From positions 1-64,000 of the forward strand of contig JADKKF010000007.1 in NCBI GenBank assembly GCA_016720635.1: 64,000 bases of DNA, in the 5' to 3' direction. A program made the position numbers and the translations under genes. Under the pieces are notes generated by a model. That model ran no database searches. It saw only the letters and a list, made by a program, of their open reading frames with translations, and was not told the origin of the DNA. This document shows, in pieces, positions 53,291 to 62,881 of this stretch. Source of the DNA: Saprospiraceae bacterium. Its GTDB lineage: Bacteria; Bacteroidota; Bacteroidia; Chitinophagales; Saprospiraceae. Every line of letters starts with the position of its first letter. The first letter of the stretch is position 1.

Positions 53291-54009
53291 GGACTTTTTA
53301 TTGAAAATTTCCTCAAATCAAATAATCCCCAAAGCCCATCATTTTCAGACAAAGCTTGGGCAATTATTTCTATCTTTTGAACTGGATGTGTAAAAGCTAA
53401 GATACCACTTTTGAGATAAATGCTGTGTGGATCATCTGCTTCAGTAGCACCATATTTTAAATCATTTATGATCGGGCATCCAACAGCACTGAGTTGGGCT
53501 CTAATTTGATGGGGACGGCCCGTCAAAGGGTTCAATTTCCAAAGATAATAACCACCATTTTCTCCTACTATTTCGTATTCCATGATGGCCTCTTTAGCAT
53601 CTTTTAGGCTCGGCTTTGTATTATATATATTCACTTTGTTCTGCGTAGAAGATTTAACAATCCAATGGACCAAAGTTCCTTTTGATGAAGATAATTTTTT
53701 TTGCGTAAGGGCAAAATAGGTTTTATGCAGTTGTTTTTGCTGCAACATTTCATTCATTCTCACCAAACATTTACTAGTCCTTGCAAAAGCAATTACCCCT
53801 GAAACGGGTCTATCTAATCTATGAATGACTCCTAAAAAAACTTCTCCTGGCTTTTCATATTTTGCCTTGATATATTCTTTGATTTTGTCAGAAAGCGTTT
53901 TGTCTTTTGTGATATCATCGTGGACTAAATCCCCCGCTTTTTTATCAACTATGATGAGATGGTTATCTTCATAAAGCACATTAATCTGGGCAAATTGTTT
54001 TTGTTTCAT
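53287..54009 (-). CDS. RluA-family pseudouridine synthase
   Basis: The 240-residue RNA-modifying enzyme has VIHRLDRPVSGVIAFART (catalytic aspartate in HRLDRPVSG, about residue 64), INVLYEDNHLIIVDKKAGDL before it and LTGRPHQIRAQLSAVGCPI after it, with GDLKYG-like NDLKYGA. No S4 domain is present, so it resembles the short single-domain RluA group acting on rRNA or tRNA. It ends with a four-base overlap onto the FG-GAP gene, so the two may share a message. Confidence 0.92.
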   Translation of the reverse strand: MKQKQFAQINVLYEDNHLIIVDKKAGDLVHDDITKDKTLSDKIKEYIKAKYEKPGEVFLGVIHRLDRPVSGVIAFARTSKCLVRMNEMLQQKQLHKTYFALTQKKLSSSKGTLVHWIVKSSTQNKVNIYNTKPSLKDAKEAIMEYEIVGENGGYYLWKLNPLTGRPHQIRAQLSAVGCPIINDLKYGATEADDPHSIYLKSGILAFTHPVQKIEIIAQALSENDGLWGLFDLRKFSIKSP

Positions 54010-54086
54010 GGATGTAAAGATACCAAAAAATGTTTAGCATTGTGGACTTCGTTTATGGCATAAAACCGTGTACTAATTTTGTACAA

Positions 54087-55148
54087 TTAAAATTTTGGAC
54101 ACATTTCGTTTTCATCTTCATATGCGCCATAATATGACATAGAAATCTCTAGCGCATTTTGATTTCGCTGATAGGTTTTGAGACCGTTGATATTGAAATC
54201 TAAACTGACCCCTACATTAAAATTGGCATATTCGAATCCAACAAATCCAACGATGGACTCCATTGTAAATTTGTCTATGTTTTTATTTACTCTAGAATAC
54301 AGACCTAAATGCATCGCCGCATTATTATAATTATTCAAACCAAATTTTAAATTACTTCCGATGGTTCCAAGAAAAGCATGTCCCTGATTGGAAATAATTA
54401 ATCTAGGAATGAGTTCGAGACTTTGGTTTAAAGGTAGCCACCCACCCAAATATCCTGAAAACCTTCTATTTAATTTACTATCACTTATATCAGAGATGCT
54501 AGAATTTGGGTCTTTTTTGAAAAATGAAATTTGAGGTGTCAATAAATGGCCAATAGCTAATCCAGCATAAAAGCCCCCTAATTTCGGTTCGTTGTAGGCA
54601 TAATGAAGCCCAACTCCAAGGTCACCAAAAACAAAGTTATTAGTCGGTAAAAACTCCAAGGTGGGTAAAATAAAATCCAATTCACCGTTAAATTGGTCTT
54701 GAAAATAAATGTTTTCATAATTAATATTTCTCTGGATTATTCCGAAGTCAAATCCACCAGAAATCACATGAGTGTTAAATTCATCCAAGGCTTTATGAAA
54801 GGCTCCAGTGAGATTTAATTGATTATTGGAAAAATCAAGAGGACCCGCTTTGTCACTTTGGAATAAAAGACCAAAAGCAATAGCATCTTTATTGAATCCC
54901 CTATCAGAACCTAGCTGAAATCTAAGGTCTAAGCCGAGTCCAAATGCCTTGAATGGATTTTCTACCAAATTTGACCATTGGTCTCTATATATAGTAGAAA
55001 CTCTGTACCGCCCATCATAGGCTCCTGTCAAGGCAGGATTTAATTTTACGGGTATAGCGAACTGTTGTGTGAAAAGATTATCTTGGCTCATCAAAGGACT
55101 GAGACCCAAAAACAAAAATAATACAGTTAAAAAAGGAAATTTATTCAT
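54087..55148 (-). CDS. PorP/SprF family type IX secretion outer-membrane protein
   Basis: The 353-residue protein has a signal peptide (LTVLFLFLGLSPLMSQDN) and the family start QQFAIPVKLNPALTGAYDGRYRVSTIYRDQWS (NPALTG is diagnostic). An even beta-barrel pattern follows (FGDLGVGLHYAYNEPKLGG, GFVGFEYANFNVGVSLDFN). Such proteins belong to the T9SS or its linked surface adhesins. It stands alone in this window, and the rest of the T9SS core is elsewhere. Confidence 0.92.
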   Translation of the reverse strand: MNKFPFLTVLFLFLGLSPLMSQDNLFTQQFAIPVKLNPALTGAYDGRYRVSTIYRDQWSNLVENPFKAFGLGLDLRFQLGSDRGFNKDAIAFGLLFQSDKAGPLDFSNNQLNLTGAFHKALDEFNTHVISGGFDFGIIQRNINYENIYFQDQFNGELDFILPTLEFLPTNNFVFGDLGVGLHYAYNEPKLGGFYAGLAIGHLLTPQISFFKKDPNSSISDISDSKLNRRFSGYLGGWLPLNQSLELIPRLIISNQGHAFLGTIGSNLKFGLNNYNNAAMHLGLYSRVNKNIDKFTMESIVGFVGFEYANFNVGVSLDFNINGLKTYQRNQNALEISMSYYGAYEDENEMCPKF

Positions 55149-55248
55149 TCATCGAAAATAAACACAAATATAATTTAAATTTAATATATTGCTAGATTAA
55201 TTGATTTTATATATTAGATTAAGAACGCAAAAGCAAAGATGAAATTTT

Positions 55249-55983
55249 ATGAATTATAAATATAAATGTATCGTTGGTGCGACGCCGCTAAGAAGAGAAC
55301 CTACGGATGCAAGTGAAATGGTGAGCCAACTTCTCTATGGTGAAAGCGTATATTTATTAAAAGACCTTGACGATAATTGGATTATGGGTAAATGCGTTCA
55401 CGATGGATATATTGGATGTATTGAAAAAAGGAATATTGAAAGACTGGAAGATGAGAGCGAGGAATTAGAGCCATATTTTGGCCAAATTGTGGAAATTTTT
55501 ACAAAATATGGAAAAATAAAAATTGGCACGGGATCGCTTTTGACGAAAAATGAAAAAAAATTACTCCAAAATGAATATTTTTCAAAAATAATCACTTCTA
55601 AAGTCGAAGCGATAGAATTGGTCAAAGATAACTTTTTAGGGATTCCATACTTGTGGGGTGGTAGGGGAGCATGGGGAGTTGACTGCAGTGGTTTGATTCA
55701 ATTTTATGCGAGTTTACTGGGTTATAGCCTTCCTAGGGACGCTTTTGAGCAAGAATTATTTTTAACAAATGACGTAAAATATGAAGATATAGAAATTGGA
55801 GATATATGTTATTTTTTTAATAAAAGCCAAAAAATAACCCACACTGGCATAATTATTGATATTAATATGTTACTACATGCTTGTGGCACCGTCAGAATAG
55901 ACGGTTGGGATAAGGATGGAATATTTTCGATTATTTTAAATAAATATGAAAAAAATTTTGGATTTTCAATCAAACGACTATAA
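55249..55983 (+). CDS. NlpC/P60 family cell-wall peptidase with SH3-like N-domain
   Basis: The 244-residue protein has bacterial SH3-like segments at about residues 1-65 (TPLRREPTDASEMVSQLLYG, GYIGCIEKRNIERL) and an NlpC/P60 domain from about residue 115. The catalytic cysteine is in WGVDCSGLIQFYASLLG, the histidine is in THTGIIIDINM, and a third polar residue follows in LLHACGTVRID. It would cleave gamma-D-glutamyl-diamino-acid bonds in peptidoglycan stems. No signal peptide is visible, so it may be cytoplasmic (recycling) rather than exported. Confidence 0.92.
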   Translation: MNYKYKCIVGATPLRREPTDASEMVSQLLYGESVYLLKDLDDNWIMGKCVHDGYIGCIEKRNIERLEDESEELEPYFGQIVEIFTKYGKIKIGTGSLLTKNEKKLLQNEYFSKIITSKVEAIELVKDNFLGIPYLWGGRGAWGVDCSGLIQFYASLLGYSLPRDAFEQELFLTNDVKYEDIEIGDICYFFNKSQKITHTGIIIDINMLLHACGTVRIDGWDKDGIFSIILNKYEKNFGFSIKRL

Positions 55984-56071
55984 TTTTGTAGTCCGAAAAC
56001 GTAATAACGAGTGTAGTCCTTTGCTTGAAAATTGTTTATATCAACTTAAGTACTTTAATAGAACGACCTAA

Positions 56072-56656
56072 ATGAGAAATTCGCTGCTAGGAAAATTAAT
56101 TTTATTTTTTGTTGGGACTATATTTTTGGCCTCGTGTACAAAAGAAAATGGATCTGAATCAAGAATTGACGGGCTGAAGCCAATTTACGTCAAACCAGAA
56201 AATATACACAACATTCTCGTAAAAAAATTGGATGGAAATTATTCAATTCCAAATGATGCACAGGTTAAATTGCAAGGAACACTTTTATTTGTTACAGATA
56301 ATGGAGAAGGTTTCTATCTATGGGATAATTCTAATCCTAGAACTCCAACTGCAAAATTAAGATTTGATGTACCTGGTGTTGATAATCTTTCATTGGCTTA
56401 TGAAACTGGACCGTCAGGAGAAGCTTTGGTTTCTTTCAAAAATTACGATGACCTAGTGAAAATGGAATTGTTGTCTAACGGCAATGACAAATATACTGGT
56501 GCTAAATTATTTAGAAGATACATTGGATATTATCAAAACTTTGAAGTTCCTACAGTTCCCGTGACTACAGGGTATTGGGAGTGTTATGATTCATCCAAAG
56601 GAATTTTGGTTGCTTGGAAGAAGGCTGTTATATCCAAGCCTCTTTGCTTTCAATAA
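56072..56656 (+). CDS. Lipoprotein of unknown function
   Basis: The 194-residue protein begins with a lipoprotein signal (LGKLILFFVGTIFLASC, Cys at about residue 22) and TKENGSESR. The mature part includes QVKLQGTLLFVTDNGEGFYL, DNSNPRTPTAKLRFDVPGVD and GTGYWECYD-like strands, a layout like the LVIVD beta-propeller fragments. The family is not certain. It is convergent with the LuxE-like gene, 18 bases apart. Confidence 0.7.
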   Translation: MRNSLLGKLILFFVGTIFLASCTKENGSESRIDGLKPIYVKPENIHNILVKKLDGNYSIPNDAQVKLQGTLLFVTDNGEGFYLWDNSNPRTPTAKLRFDVPGVDNLSLAYETGPSGEALVSFKNYDDLVKMELLSNGNDKYTGAKLFRRYIGYYQNFEVPTVPVTTGYWECYDSSKGILVAWKKAVISKPLCFQ

Positions 56657-56674
56657 TTAATTAGAGCTTCCGTT

Positions 56675-57637
56675 TTATTGCAATAGTAAATTGCAACCCC
56701 TTAAGTCGGCATGGTCCAATCTCCCTAAAATTTTGAACTGATTTTCATTCAACACAACACCTATGTCTTCAGTGGCAATGAATGGCATTGTATAAGCATT
56801 AGCCAAATCTACGATATTCACCACACCATTTTTATGGTTTTGTTGGAGCGCAAACGGATCATTAGGTTCCATGATTCTCACCTTGGCTCGATCATTCATA
56901 TTGAAAACTAGGCTATTTTCTTCCGTATAAAACTGTGATTGGAGTTCTGTCATCCCATATTCTGAATAAATTTTAGCATTAGGAAACGCTCCATGGATTA
57001 ACTGGAACACCTCTTCTTTGGGCATTTCTTTTTTTAATCCCTTCATACCACCGGTTTCTATGATAATAAACTCAACAACAGAATTATAACCATAGTCTAT
57101 GAGATCCAATATGGCATGGCTGACCCCAAATACAATTATTTTTGTAGCTAAAATTGTGTTTTCTAGTCTATCTATCAATTCTTTCTTATTCTTTAAAAAA
57201 TAGTTTTTATCTGATTTCCTTGAATTTTTTATGAAATATTCAACCATAGAAATCAGAGATGAGTTCGGGTTTTCTGTGTACCCAGGCAAAAGCGCCAAAA
57301 ACTCGAAGTTCGTTAAGGGTCCAAAACTGGCCTCAAATATGTGTTGAGCATTTTTATGGTAATTTATTAAAGAGGGAATATAATGATAGCTCTTATTTTG
57401 TTTACTTGTACCACTGCTCTCAAATTTTGATTCCTCATGGCGATCTCCGAGGTAAAGTTTGTGATGTTTGAAAAATGAAATGGGAATGCAAGGAATTTCT
57501 TTCCAGCTCTTAGGCTCAAAATCACCTAAGTTTAGTAAGCTTAGAAAATATGCATATAGGCCATTATTTTTTTTTTGAAAATTGAATAATTTTAAAGATT
57601 TTAAGTTGAAATCAACTTCTAATACCTCCTGAGCCAT
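56675..57637 (-). CDS. LuxE/PaaK-like acyl-protein synthetase
   Basis: The 320-residue adenylating protein shows the LuxE group pattern: IPCIPISFFKHHKLYLG, the FESSGTSKQNKSYHY phosphate loop (SSGT, about residue 91), YSEYGMTELQSQFYTEE (about residue 216) and LGRLDHADLRGCNLLL at the end. These enzymes activate a fatty acid as acyl-AMP and pass it to a protein thiol. It lacks the lux reductase and transferase genes and is the last gene of a six-gene operon. The natural substrate is unknown. Confidence 0.88.
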   Translation of the reverse strand: MAQEVLEVDFNLKSLKLFNFQKKNNGLYAYFLSLLNLGDFEPKSWKEIPCIPISFFKHHKLYLGDRHEESKFESSGTSKQNKSYHYIPSLINYHKNAQHIFEASFGPLTNFEFLALLPGYTENPNSSLISMVEYFIKNSRKSDKNYFLKNKKELIDRLENTILATKIIVFGVSHAILDLIDYGYNSVVEFIIIETGGMKGLKKEMPKEEVFQLIHGAFPNAKIYSEYGMTELQSQFYTEENSLVFNMNDRAKVRIMEPNDPFALQQNHKNGVVNIVDLANAYTMPFIATEDIGVVLNENQFKILGRLDHADLRGCNLLLQ

Positions 57638-57655
57638 CGTTCGTATTATGCTTTG

Positions 57656-59869
57656 TTATCTTTTGATTGGATTAATAGATAACCTGAATCCAACAAAGAT
57701 TTCTTGCCCAAAGGTTGGCCCCCAAAGATAAGCTGAATCGAAAGTATTGGAAAATGGATTTTTGGGATTAACGAGCATATTGGCCTGCTTGAACCCCGTT
57801 ATATTTTCACAACCTATATATAATTCTAATAATTTCATTCTATACGTGATGGTTGCATCCCAAAGTAGATAATCAGAAACTGGATCGACGTGAAAACTTG
57901 TATTATCGCCTTGCGTCGATATTGGTGGAAGTACATTGCCTCCTATGAATTTGAACTGATTGTCCAATTGCCATTTTCTATTTTTGGTATATAAAGAAGA
58001 TGAAAAATTGATGCGAGTGAGTGGAAAGAATGGAATGCGGCCATCACTGAAATGTTCGTTTTTATTGGATTGGAAAACGATACCAATTTTGGTATCAAAA
58101 TTTTTATGTCCTGTAAAAGCATAATCAATTTGAAAAGTTTTGGCGTACGAGGGAGTAGTAAGATTGTTAACAATTACCTTCCCAAAATTTTCATAATCGG
58201 GAATAATAGGAGATGAAATCTTTGCATAATCTAGATCTGTAGAAAGTGTATGGGAATAATTATTTGCATACCATTTTATGGCATAATTAAACCCAATATT
58301 GATGCTTTTCTCAATTGCTAAATTGTCGTTGATATATAAATCCTTGCTATTAGCTAAGATATAACTGTGGTCTGCCATCGGTATTGGTACTCTATAACCT
58401 TGACCTGCCCATATTCTTACTTGATGATAATCGTTTATTAGCCATCGCAGCAAGCCTCTATTGACCCAATTGGTTTGGCCTTTTACTAGATCGATTCGAC
58501 TACCTAGAATATACTGGACTTGCTTATTTAAAGTTCCTGATATTTCTCCAAATACACCTGGTATATGGAAAATTGTGTGCTTATTAATATTAGTATCTCT
58601 TGTGAAAAACCTTTCAGCGACATTGATGTCACGATAAGTGAATCCTGAGTTGAGTTTTATTTTTTCTGAAAAAGTATGATGTGATTCTAGGGTTCCGTAA
58701 AAGTATTTTTGGACCGCATCTAAATTTTTTGCACCATAAAATGAATTTTGGTCGTGATAAGAATAATGCAAATTAGAAAAAAGCTGACTATTTTCGGTCA
58801 ATTGGTAAGATTGCTTAACACTTAATTCTGGTTGGATAAACTTGATTTTAACACCGAAAATTCCTTGATCTACTGGATTGTCACCACTTTTATAATCTAC
58901 TTGCCCATTGATTAATTTATTAGACAGGAATCTCGCAGTGTACATTCCTTGATATTTGTGACTTGGGTTGCCAAAGCTGGTTTGTTGATAAAAATTAATA
59001 TACCGTCTCTGTGGGTTATCCCTGAAACCATCCGAATTGGCATCTTGAATCTTACTTGGAAAGATTAAATGCACAGCATTCGTAAAGGTAAAATTTTTGT
59101 ATTTATCGTTATGCACAATATTGACTTGCGACTCACCAAAATTATTGGCATAGCCATTAAAATACCAATGCGTTGGCGCAGTTGCATAATTCTTTGGAAT
59201 TACATTGATTTGGCCTACCATGCCTTCAAAACCTTGTAGAATACTGGCCGCACCTTTCGAAACAAAAATCTTGTCAATCAGGGCACCTGAAACATTGTTA
59301 AGTCCATACGTATAATTATAGCCAATCATCGTAGGTATTCCATCAAAAAGTAGCTGTGTATATACCCCTGAAAGACCCAGCATTCTCAATTCTTTCGAAT
59401 TCGTGATGATATTTGTAGTAGCTGATTGAACAGTGCTCTGAGTTCCAAAACATCCCGCAAGGTCGCAGCACGCTGCTTTTTGGAGTTCTAGGCTATTGAG
59501 TGATTCGACTTTTTGTGGTAAATTTTCAAGCTTTGATCCACTTCTAAAGCCGTAAATATCTACGGTACCCAATAAGAGTGAATTTTCAATCTGAATGTCA
59601 AAATGATGATTTGCTTTCAATAGGAAACTGTCCATGATTTTTGATTGGAAAGAAACGAAAACCATGATAGAATCTAAATCAAACTTATCTACTACAAAAT
59701 ATCCATCCATATCCGTGATGGCTTGGACTTGGCTATTTTTTGAAAATAAAATAATATTCTCGATGCCTTCTCCACTTTTGGTTTGGATATGACCGTCTGT
59801 AATTTGACTAAATGAATAGGAAGAGCAAAAGAGTATGCACAATACTAAGAGAATTGAACTTTGTTTCAT
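57656..59869 (-). CDS. TonB-dependent outer-membrane receptor
   Basis: The 737-residue receptor has a signal peptide (ILLVLCILFCSSYSFSQ), a short carboxypeptidase-regulatory-like domain (DGHIQTKSGEGIENIILF), a plug with VDIYGFRSGSKLENLPQKVE and LRMLGLSGVYTQLLFDGIP, and a 22-strand-type barrel ending FVGFRLSINPIKR. A CCDLAGCFGT insert lies near residue 140 in the plug. The substrate is not apparent. It lies between ggt and the LuxE-like gene with 12- and 18-base gaps, so is co-transcribed with them. Confidence 0.92.
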   Translation of the reverse strand: MKQSSILLVLCILFCSSYSFSQITDGHIQTKSGEGIENIILFSKNSQVQAITDMDGYFVVDKFDLDSIMVFVSFQSKIMDSFLLKANHHFDIQIENSLLLGTVDIYGFRSGSKLENLPQKVESLNSLELQKAACCDLAGCFGTQSTVQSATTNIITNSKELRMLGLSGVYTQLLFDGIPTMIGYNYTYGLNNVSGALIDKIFVSKGAASILQGFEGMVGQINVIPKNYATAPTHWYFNGYANNFGESQVNIVHNDKYKNFTFTNAVHLIFPSKIQDANSDGFRDNPQRRYINFYQQTSFGNPSHKYQGMYTARFLSNKLINGQVDYKSGDNPVDQGIFGVKIKFIQPELSVKQSYQLTENSQLFSNLHYSYHDQNSFYGAKNLDAVQKYFYGTLESHHTFSEKIKLNSGFTYRDINVAERFFTRDTNINKHTIFHIPGVFGEISGTLNKQVQYILGSRIDLVKGQTNWVNRGLLRWLINDYHQVRIWAGQGYRVPIPMADHSYILANSKDLYINDNLAIEKSINIGFNYAIKWYANNYSHTLSTDLDYAKISSPIIPDYENFGKVIVNNLTTPSYAKTFQIDYAFTGHKNFDTKIGIVFQSNKNEHFSDGRIPFFPLTRINFSSSLYTKNRKWQLDNQFKFIGGNVLPPISTQGDNTSFHVDPVSDYLLWDATITYRMKLLELYIGCENITGFKQANMLVNPKNPFSNTFDSAYLWGPTFGQEIFVGFRLSINPIKR

Positions 59870-59881
59870 GGCTAATATTTT

Positions 59882-61567
59882 TTAGAATCCAGCAGCGCAA
59901 TCATCGCCTCTCTTATCTCCAACTCCCAAAAATGTACCATCCTCGCGAATTTGGACTGCTCCGACACAACCTAGAAAGTTTGGCCTTTCTATTTTATATC
60001 CAATATTATTTAATCTTTTAACAAAGCTTTCATCGTTTTGGTTTTGCTCTAAAAAAAGTAAATCGGGAGTCCATTGATGATGGAATCTAGATTTGTTGAC
60101 AGCTTTTTCCAAATCCATCTTGTACTCAAGTAGATTCAATACCACCTGAAAAACAGTGGTTATTATAGTACCTCCACCTGGAGAACCTAGAGCAAATATG
60201 GGCATATTGTCTTTTTTGATGATGGTAGGAGTCATACTGCTCAACATTCTTTTGTTGGGTTCGATTTGGTTGGCTTTAGAGCCAATCAAGCCAAACATAT
60301 TTGGTGTGCCGGGCTTCGCTGAAAAATCATCCATTTCATTATTGAGCAGAAAGCCAGCACCTTCCACTACCACGGATGAACCATAATTGCCGTTCAAAGT
60401 GGTGGTGATGGACACAAGGGTGCCATTTTTATCTGCTACAGAAAAATGGGTTGTTTCGGTGCTCTCATATCCTTCGGGCATTCCATAGTTGATCTCTTGC
60501 TGTGGTGTTGCATGCATTTCAACAAAGTTTGACATACGATTGGTACAATAGAGGGAATCCATCAGCCCTTGTAAGGGTACTTTGACGAAGTCAGGGTCCC
60601 CTAAGTATTTTGAACGATCTGCATAGACCCTTTTTTCAGCCTCCGCAAGGATATTGTATCTTAGAGGATCTTCAAATGCAATTTTCTCTAAGGAGCGAGA
60701 TTCAACCATCTTTAATAATTGTCCTAGAGCAATGCCTCCGCTTGATGGTGGCGGCATTGTAATCACCTTATAATCTTTATACGAAATTTCGATCGGTTGT
60801 CGCCATACGGCATTGTAATTTTTTAAATCTTTGGTTGCAATGATGCCATTATTTCTTTTCATGTGTTTTCGGACCAGCCTAGCAGTTTTGCCCTTGTAAA
60901 ATCCATTAGGACCCTTTTTGGCTATCCGCAAAAGTGTTTGAGCTAGATCACTTTGAATAAAAATGTCGCCTTTTTTCCACGCTTTTGTGCTAGTAAAAGC
61001 ATTGGGAGTTTGATTATATTTCAAAAAACGCTCTTTGTATTCATTCAATAAGTTTGCTTGTCTTTCAGTTATGGGATATCCCTCTTTTGCTAATTTTACG
61101 GCAGGAAATATCAACTGTTCCCAAGGAAGGGAGCCGTATTTCTTGTGGGCTTCGGCCATGCCTTTTACGCTACCAGGAACTCCAGCGGCCAAAGATCCGT
61201 AGAGCGATTTATTTTTGATTACTTCACCTTTTTCATCCAAATACATGTCTTTGTGAGCTTTTAAGGGAGCTTTCTCTCTAAAGTCTAAGGCACTGATATT
61301 TCCTTTTTTATCTGCATAGATCATGAAGCCCCCTCCTCCGATATTTCCTGCATTGGGGTAAACAACTGCTAGCGCAAATTGGATAGCTACAGCGGCATCT
61401 ACGGCGTTTCCGCCCATTTTAAGTATATTGCTTCCTACCAAAGTGGCTTCTGGGTGTGCAGAAACTACAACTCCTTTTTCGAAAATCTGAGATTTAGGCA
61501 GGTTGGGCTGCCCCCAGGAAACGAAGGTGTAAAAACATAAATATGAAATGAATAATAGGTGTTTCAT
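59882..61567 (-). CDS. ggt: Gamma-glutamyltransferase
   Basis: The 561-residue enzyme hydrolyses or transfers the gamma-glutamyl group of glutathione. It has a signal peptide (HLLFISYLCFYTFVSWGQ), GGNAVDAAVAIQFALAVVYP, GNIGGGGFMIYA, the self-processing site before the nucleophile in STETTHFSVADKNGTLVSIT (catalytic threonine of THFSV, about residue 378), NNEMDDFSAKPG, and the SMTPTI and GSPGGGTIITTV loops. Both subunits are complete. It follows hemL after three bases. Periplasmic action would release amino acids for uptake. Confidence 0.95.
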   Translation of the reverse strand: MKHLLFISYLCFYTFVSWGQPNLPKSQIFEKGVVVSAHPEATLVGSNILKMGGNAVDAAVAIQFALAVVYPNAGNIGGGGFMIYADKKGNISALDFREKAPLKAHKDMYLDEKGEVIKNKSLYGSLAAGVPGSVKGMAEAHKKYGSLPWEQLIFPAVKLAKEGYPITERQANLLNEYKERFLKYNQTPNAFTSTKAWKKGDIFIQSDLAQTLLRIAKKGPNGFYKGKTARLVRKHMKRNNGIIATKDLKNYNAVWRQPIEISYKDYKVITMPPPSSGGIALGQLLKMVESRSLEKIAFEDPLRYNILAEAEKRVYADRSKYLGDPDFVKVPLQGLMDSLYCTNRMSNFVEMHATPQQEINYGMPEGYESTETTHFSVADKNGTLVSITTTLNGNYGSSVVVEGAGFLLNNEMDDFSAKPGTPNMFGLIGSKANQIEPNKRMLSSMTPTIIKKDNMPIFALGSPGGGTIITTVFQVVLNLLEYKMDLEKAVNKSRFHHQWTPDLLFLEQNQNDESFVKRLNNIGYKIERPNFLGCVGAVQIREDGTFLGVGDKRGDDCAAGF

Positions 61568-61570
61568 AGC

Positions 61571-62863
61571 CTATTTTTTAAATATTTCATCCAAAATTGA
61601 ATTTATAATCGTAGCTGCATTGGCCAATTCAGATCCAGTATGCGCAGCTGAAACAAATCCTACTTCATATCCTGAAGGCCCAAAATAAATTTTATTTTCG
61701 AGCAAGCGATGGAAAAGTTTTTTGAAATGGTTCATCGAAGCTGGATCTATTTGATCAGCAGCCATTATTTTTTCTTTATTGAAGGCAATCCAAAAGATAG
61801 AACCAATAGATTGAATGTGCATATCATAGCCTTTTGAGCTACAGTGATTAGAAATTATTTGGACAAAATCTTGTGTCTTGGTCGCCAATTTTTCATAAAA
61901 ACCATCCTCAAGAACAAGTTTTAGCGTAGAAATTCCAGCAGCCATAGCCAGTGGATTTCCGCTCAGAGTGCCTGCTTGATAGACATTCCCCTCAGGGGAT
62001 ATATGGGACATAAACTTCTCTGAAGCGCCATAAGCTCCCACAGGCAACCCACCACCGATGATCTTACCGAATGTTATAATATCAGGGCTCACGCTGTACA
62101 ATGCAGCGGCCCCTTCAAAACCAACTCGGAATCCAGAAATTACTTCATCGAAAATTAACAAGACATTGTATTCGTCGCATTTGGTTCTGAGATATTGAAG
62201 GAAGGATTTGGTTTGGAGCAAAAGTCCATTATTTGCGGGAATGGGTTCAATGATGATAGCAGCTATTTGATCAGCATAATTGTGGAGACAATCCTCTAGT
62301 GCGAACGGATCATTCAGAGGTAAAACAATCGTCTCAGCTGCAAAAGATGGTGGAATTCCTGCGGAGGTTGAAACCCCAAAAGTAGCCAATCCACTGCCAG
62401 CTTTGACCATCAAGCTATCCACATGGCCGTGGTAACAACCATCGAATTTTATAATCTTATTTTTACCTGTAATACCTCGTGCCAATCTAATTGCAGACAT
62501 TACAGCTTCTGTGCCTGAGCTTACGAAACGCAATTTTTCTATATACTGGTGATTCGAGATGATCAAATCAGCTAGTTCATTCTCTAGTCTAGTGGGAGCG
62601 CCAAAAGATGTACCATTGATGGCGGTTTTTGAAATGGCCTCAATAACAGATGGATGAGCGTGTCCTAATATCATGGGCCCCCAAGAGCTACAGAAATCGA
62701 GATAGGTATTGTCATCTTCGTCTGTGATATAGGCACCTTGACCTTTTTTGATAAATATGGGAGTTCCTCCGACTGATTTAAATGCTCGAACAGGAGAATT
62801 TACGCCTCCAGGAAATAGGGTTTTCGCTTTAGCGAATAGTGATTCAGAATTTTTAAAATCCAT
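61571..62863 (-). CDS. hemL: Glutamate-1-semialdehyde 2,1-aminomutase
   Basis: This PLP enzyme makes 5-aminolevulinate for heme. The 430-residue protein shows FPGGVNSPVRAF, TYLDFCSSWGPMILGHAHP, RFVSSGTEAVMSAIRLARG, DEVISGFRVGFEGAA and the PLP-lysine loop ITFGKIIGGGLPVGAYG (lysine at about residue 268). It is complete. It lies 18 bases after the kinase-like gene and three before ggt, in a tight minus-strand operon. Neighbours do not otherwise relate to heme. Confidence 0.95.
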   Translation of the reverse strand: MDFKNSESLFAKAKTLFPGGVNSPVRAFKSVGGTPIFIKKGQGAYITDEDDNTYLDFCSSWGPMILGHAHPSVIEAISKTAINGTSFGAPTRLENELADLIISNHQYIEKLRFVSSGTEAVMSAIRLARGITGKNKIIKFDGCYHGHVDSLMVKAGSGLATFGVSTSAGIPPSFAAETIVLPLNDPFALEDCLHNYADQIAAIIIEPIPANNGLLLQTKSFLQYLRTKCDEYNVLLIFDEVISGFRVGFEGAAALYSVSPDIITFGKIIGGGLPVGAYGASEKFMSHISPEGNVYQAGTLSGNPLAMAAGISTLKLVLEDGFYEKLATKTQDFVQIISNHCSSKGYDMHIQSIGSIFWIAFNKEKIMAADQIDPASMNHFKKLFHRLLENKIYFGPSGYEVGFVSAAHTGSELANAATIINSILDEIFKK

Positions 62864-62881
62864 GAGAATTTTATTTATTTT